Assembly (NCBI RefSeq): GCF_003946865.1 | Contig: NZ_QXTH01000006.1 | Coordinates: 1-64,000, forward strand | Origin: Antribacter gilvus | GTDB lineage: Bacteria > Actinomycetota > Actinomycetes > Actinomycetales > Cellulomonadaceae | Direction of reading: 5' to 3' | Length of the DNA stretch: 64,000 nucleotides | Shown here: positions 61,617 through 64,000 of the stretch, one piece after another | Position numbering within the stretch: position 1 is the stretch's first letter | How the letters are laid out: each line of letters begins with the position of its first letter | The notes under the pieces: model-generated | Seen by the model: only the letters and a program-made list of their open reading frames with translations | The model's database searches: none | What the model was told of the DNA's origin: nothing | Position numbers and translations under genes: made by a program

Positions 61617-62476
61617 CCACCACCGAGAACATGGCCCGGGCGCGGCTGCTGGTCGCTCTGGATATCGACGGGACCTTGTGTCCGGACGGGACGAATACCA
61701 TCCCCGCCGTCACCCGCCAGGCGGTCACCGAGGTCGTGGCGGCAGGGCATGTCGTCGTGCTGGCCACTGGACGTTCCCTGGTCGGCGTGCTCCCGCTCGG
61801 GGAGGCCCTGGGGCTGGACGGGTCGTGGGTTGTCGCGTCGAATGGTGCGGTGACCGCGCGGCTGGACCGGACGTGGCCGTCCGGGTACCGGGTCGATTCC
61901 TGCCAGACCCTCGACGTCGCCCCGGTCCTTCACCTGGCCCGCCGGTTGTGCCCGGGGGTGCGGGTCGCGGTCGAGGAGGTCGGCTGGGGCTACCACGTCT
62001 CCGAGCTGTTCCATCGGGCTGAGGTCAACGGACGCCAGATCGTCGTCTCCGACGACGACCTGGCTGCGGAGCCCGCGCCCCGGGTAATCCTGTCGGCCCC
62101 GAACGCCACCGCGCTGCTGATGGAGCCGGTCCGCAACCTCGGCGTCACGGTCAACCCTGCCTCCCCGTCGTGGCTGGATGTCACCCCGGCCGGACTGTCC
62201 AAGGCTTCGGCCCTAGACGCTGTCCGCCGCCACGTCGGGGTTGCTCCGGCTAACACAGTGTTCGTCGGCGACGGCGTGAACGACATCGAGGCGATGGAGT
62301 GGGCCGCCCGCTCCTACTCGATGGGTCACGCCCCGATGGTGGTGCAGGATGCCGCCGACCACATCACCAGCACCCTCTCGGAGCACGGCGCGGCGACCGT
62401 GCTCCGAGACCTGCTCACCGAACCTGCCCAGCGACCCGATGTGGAAGCCCAGGCGTTGGCCGGGGCGGGTTCGTGA
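61613..62476 (+). CDS. module B gene 3, HAD-IIB (Cof-type) phosphatase
   Basis: The 287-residue protein has all HAD motifs (ALDIDGTLCPDG, VLATGRSLVGV, LSKASALDAV, VFVGDGVNDIEAMEWA) and the same length as the module A copy. Differences are scattered substitutions, so the two copies diverged after duplication or were acquired separately from related sources. Confidence 0.92.
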   Translation: MTTTENMARARLLVALDIDGTLCPDGTNTIPAVTRQAVTEVVAAGHVVVLATGRSLVGVLPLGEALGLDGSWVVASNGAVTARLDRTWPSGYRVDSCQTLDVAPVLHLARRLCPGVRVAVEEVGWGYHVSELFHRAEVNGRQIVVSDDDLAAEPAPRVILSAPNATALLMEPVRNLGVTVNPASPSWLDVTPAGLSKASALDAVRRHVGVAPANTVFVGDGVNDIEAMEWAARSYSMGHAPMVVQDAADHITSTLSEHGAATVLRDLLTEPAQRPDVEAQALAGAGS

Positions 62477-62805
62477 CCGCCGCGCCGCCGGTCGAGCTGC
62501 TGCGCGAGGTCCGCCACCTCGCGGCGAGCCTGCACCCGCGCCTGCACCCCGTCTCGGTGCGTGTCCGGCTCGCGGGCACGGGCCCGGCACTGGCCTCGTG
62601 CGAGGTCTGGACCGGGGACGGCGACGCGATGATCGCCCACCACGCCAACCTTCCGAGCGCTGTTGGGGCGACGATGCTCGACCTGGAACGTGCCTTGGTC
62701 GCCGCCGGATACGCCTACGCCCTGACTGGCGACGGTCGCCCGAAGTGGCGCTACGACGCGAACCGCGGCGGCCTCTACCTCCTCGACGTGGCCCGGCCCT
62801 TGTAG
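62473..62805 (+). CDS. module B gene 4, hypothetical protein
   Basis: The 110-residue protein from GTG 62473 (overlapping the HAD stop) is a near-identical paralogue of the gene at 43681, ending GGLYLLDVARPL. No family is recognised. It closes the four-gene coupled operon. Confidence 0.7.
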   Translation: MTAAPPVELLREVRHLAASLHPRLHPVSVRVRLAGTGPALASCEVWTGDGDAMIAHHANLPSAVGATMLDLERALVAAGYAYALTGDGRPKWRYDANRGGLYLLDVARPL

Positions 62806-62982
62806 GCCTGCCCGACCACCGATCTTGCGGCCGGGCGCCTGCCCCCCGCCTGGCCGCGAGCCCGCCAGCGACGACGGGAACCGGGCCGGGGCTCCCGACC
62901 CCAGGGAGCCCTGGCCCGCCGACCTCCGGAGCCCAGATCCGACTGCGCTCCGACCGCACAGAATCAAAGAGAGGGACAACAC

Positions 62983-63588
62983 ATGCTCGACCAGCTCGCC
63001 AGGAATCGACCACTTCGGCCTCCACCGCCACCCCCGGCGACCCGCCCCGGGCCAGCCTCGACCACCTACCCTGGGACCATGCGCGCTTCTCGATTCATCC
63101 CGTGGCTGACCCAGCTCCTCGAACCCCACCTGCCCGAGGGCGTGCAGCTCATCGAGTGGTCCGAGGCGGGAGTCACGCGCGACGCGGGCATGGAGGCCAC
63201 GATGGGGTTCGTGCTCCAGGCACCCGGCGGGGGCGCCGTCTACCTCCAGGCCGTGCACAGCGGCGGCGACTACTCCACCGAAGAGGTCGTCGTCGAGGGC
63301 GAGCCGCCCGCACCGGTCCCGCCCGCCGACCTGGCGATCCAGCCGGGCGGCCAGGTCCGCATGGTCGACGTCGAGGCGTGGATCACTGCACTCGTGATCA
63401 ACTCCCAGCTGCGTGAGATCGCCGAGGTCCAGCGGTACTCGACCCGGCCGAACCGGGGCGCGCACCCGTTCGGGTTCAACGTCATCTGGCACTCTGGCGC
63501 GGCGTCGCATGTCCATCTGCTGCACACCCTGCGCGCCGGTGAGCGACGCAGCGCCGACAACAAGTACCGCGTCCTGGAGGTCGTCTGA
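62983..63588 (+). CDS. hypothetical protein
   Basis: AGAGAGGGA about 9 nt before ATG 62983 supports a 201-residue product with a Pro-rich start (RPLRPPPPPPATRPG); ATG 63079 (MRASRFIPWLTQLLEPHLPE) is the alternative. The body has helix-strand elements (VRMVDVEAWITALVINSQLR) and no known motif. It lies 178 nt after module B and 2 nt before a zinc-ribbon gene, so it probably begins a separate operon. Confidence 0.6.
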   Translation: MLDQLARNRPLRPPPPPPATRPGPASTTYPGTMRASRFIPWLTQLLEPHLPEGVQLIEWSEAGVTRDAGMEATMGFVLQAPGGGAVYLQAVHSGGDYSTEEVVVEGEPPAPVPPADLAIQPGGQVRMVDVEAWITALVINSQLREIAEVQRYSTRPNRGAHPFGFNVIWHSGAASHVHLLHTLRAGERRSADNKYRVLEVV

Positions 63589-63590
63589 CC

Positions 63591-63731
63591 ATGGCCACGT
63601 CTGTCGTCTGCCCCGAGTGCAAGCAGCGAACCGGAGTCCGAGGCGGCTCCATCAACACCCACCAGAAGCCCAGCGGAGGCACCTGCCCCGGCTCCGGCAA
63701 GAGCGAGAGCTCCGGCAGCAGCCCCGCGTAA
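63591..63731 (+). CDS. 46-residue zinc-ribbon-like protein
   Basis: ATG 63591 encodes MATSVVCPECKQRTGVRGGS, then NTHQKPSGGTCPGSGKSESS. The CxxC, the H and the later C could form a zinc site. It starts 2 nt after the preceding stop and is therefore cotranscribed. Function unknown. Confidence 0.6.
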   Translation: MATSVVCPECKQRTGVRGGSINTHQKPSGGTCPGSGKSESSGSSPA

Positions 63732-63835
63732 GCCGACAACCGGTGCCCTCTGCGCCGAACCCACCGCGGCCCGCCACCCCCGCCCGTGGGGATGGCGGGC
63801 CGCAGGTGCGTCCGCCACAGGTGACGGCGTTTCCG

Positions 63836-63864
63836 CCGCGAGCGGCGTGACCGCCGCGTACGGT
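63836..63864 (+). promoter_or_regulatory. conserved 29-nt element ahead of the 63909 gene
   Basis: This is the second copy of the element at 13813-13841 (28/29 identical), with the same GCGGCG/CGCCGC inverted repeat and TACGGT at its 3' end. It lies 44 nt upstream of the ATG, a similar distance to that in the other copy. Confidence 0.5.
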
Positions 63865-63908
63865 AGGTGCCCAATCAGAGGGCAGCAATCGGGTGGAAGT
63901 GAATCAAG

Positions 63909-64000
63909 ATGGCCGAGGATCGCGCGATCAACGCGTGGCTGACAAGCACCGGCGTGGACCTGACAGCCGCGCAACGAGAACGGTTCGCAGACGGGGTCAA
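63909..64000 (+). CDS. hypothetical protein, N-terminal part (runs off the window)
   Basis: The visible start MAEDRAINAWLTSTGVDLTA and continuation QRERFADGV match the first 30 residues of the protein at 13889. Only 30 codons are inside the window. Together with the shared promoter element it is a clear paralogue. Confidence 0.65.
   Translation, partial: MAEDRAINAWLTSTGVDLTAAQRERFADGV

Overview
The window is high-GC actinobacterial DNA, most likely from the Micrococcales (Cellulomonas / Cellulosimicrobium / Isoptericola type). This is inferred from codon use, GTG starts, many 4-nt ATGA/GTGA stop-start overlaps, LAxTG sortase tails, a SARP/BTAD regulator, an anchored-repeat ABC transporter, and a c-di-AMP riboswitch ahead of an NlpC/P60 gene. 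It reads as a mosaic of chromosomal metabolic genes and accessory metal-resistance islands, with many truncated genes marking recombination joints.

Layout. 0-5 kb: the end of an IS481-like transposase, a broken asparagine-synthetase-like gene joined to a methyltransferase, a NUDIX hydrolase, an HTH protein, an orphan PIN protein and three unknown genes. 5.1-10 kb: a DrrAB-type ABC exporter and a convergent 1045-aa BTAD/AfsR-like regulator, with SARP-type heptamer repeats ahead of the exporter. 10.1-13.3 kb: a small operon encoding a Cys-Cys-repeat peptide (frame broken at a C4 run) coupled to an M28 peptidase, then an APC permease. 13.3-19.9 kb: NUDIX, an unknown gene with a paralogue at the right edge, an XRE/MmyB-like regulator, two near-identical SDR genes flanking an MFS transporter, and a methyltransferase.

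19.9-32.5 kb is one zinc-limitation locus. Three 15-bp Zur-type boxes (TGA-N9-TCA) control: a minus-strand operon of cysteine-poor ribosomal proteins L28, S14, L36 and L32, followed by a sortase-anchored wall protein, a zinc-type substrate-binding protein, a surface protein, an ATPase and a permease; a second minus-strand unit of two surface proteins; and a divergent CobW-like gene. 32.6-35.1 kb: a three-gene radical-SAM/SPASM operon with an LpxL-like protein and a 117-aa upstream protein, a possible unrecognised RiPP locus.

35.4-37.4 kb is a scar zone: an immunity-like gene, a toxin-tail remnant, HAD and FolE fragments, and a tRNA 3' end flanked by paired CGTG(G/T)CA repeats that look like an integrase attachment site. 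37.4-40.5 kb: a CmtR-type metal sensor with a perfect operator, a flavin monooxygenase, a CDF transporter, a DsbA-like protein and a His-rich peptide. 40.6-44.0 kb and 58.9-62.8 kb carry two copies of one module: a divergent HTH-TPR regulator and four translationally coupled genes (unknown, resolvase-like without the catalytic Ser, HAD-IIB phosphatase, unknown). Between them, 44-57.5 kb is a copper island: CopB ATPase, CopC-CopD fusion, CopZ, Csp-type copper storage protein, DUF305 and DUF6153 families, two NlpC/P60 hydrolases and three CsoR-type boxes, but no csoR gene.

Four genes are broken by apparent single-base indels, three of them at C4/G4 runs, so base-calling errors should be excluded before calling them pseudogenes.
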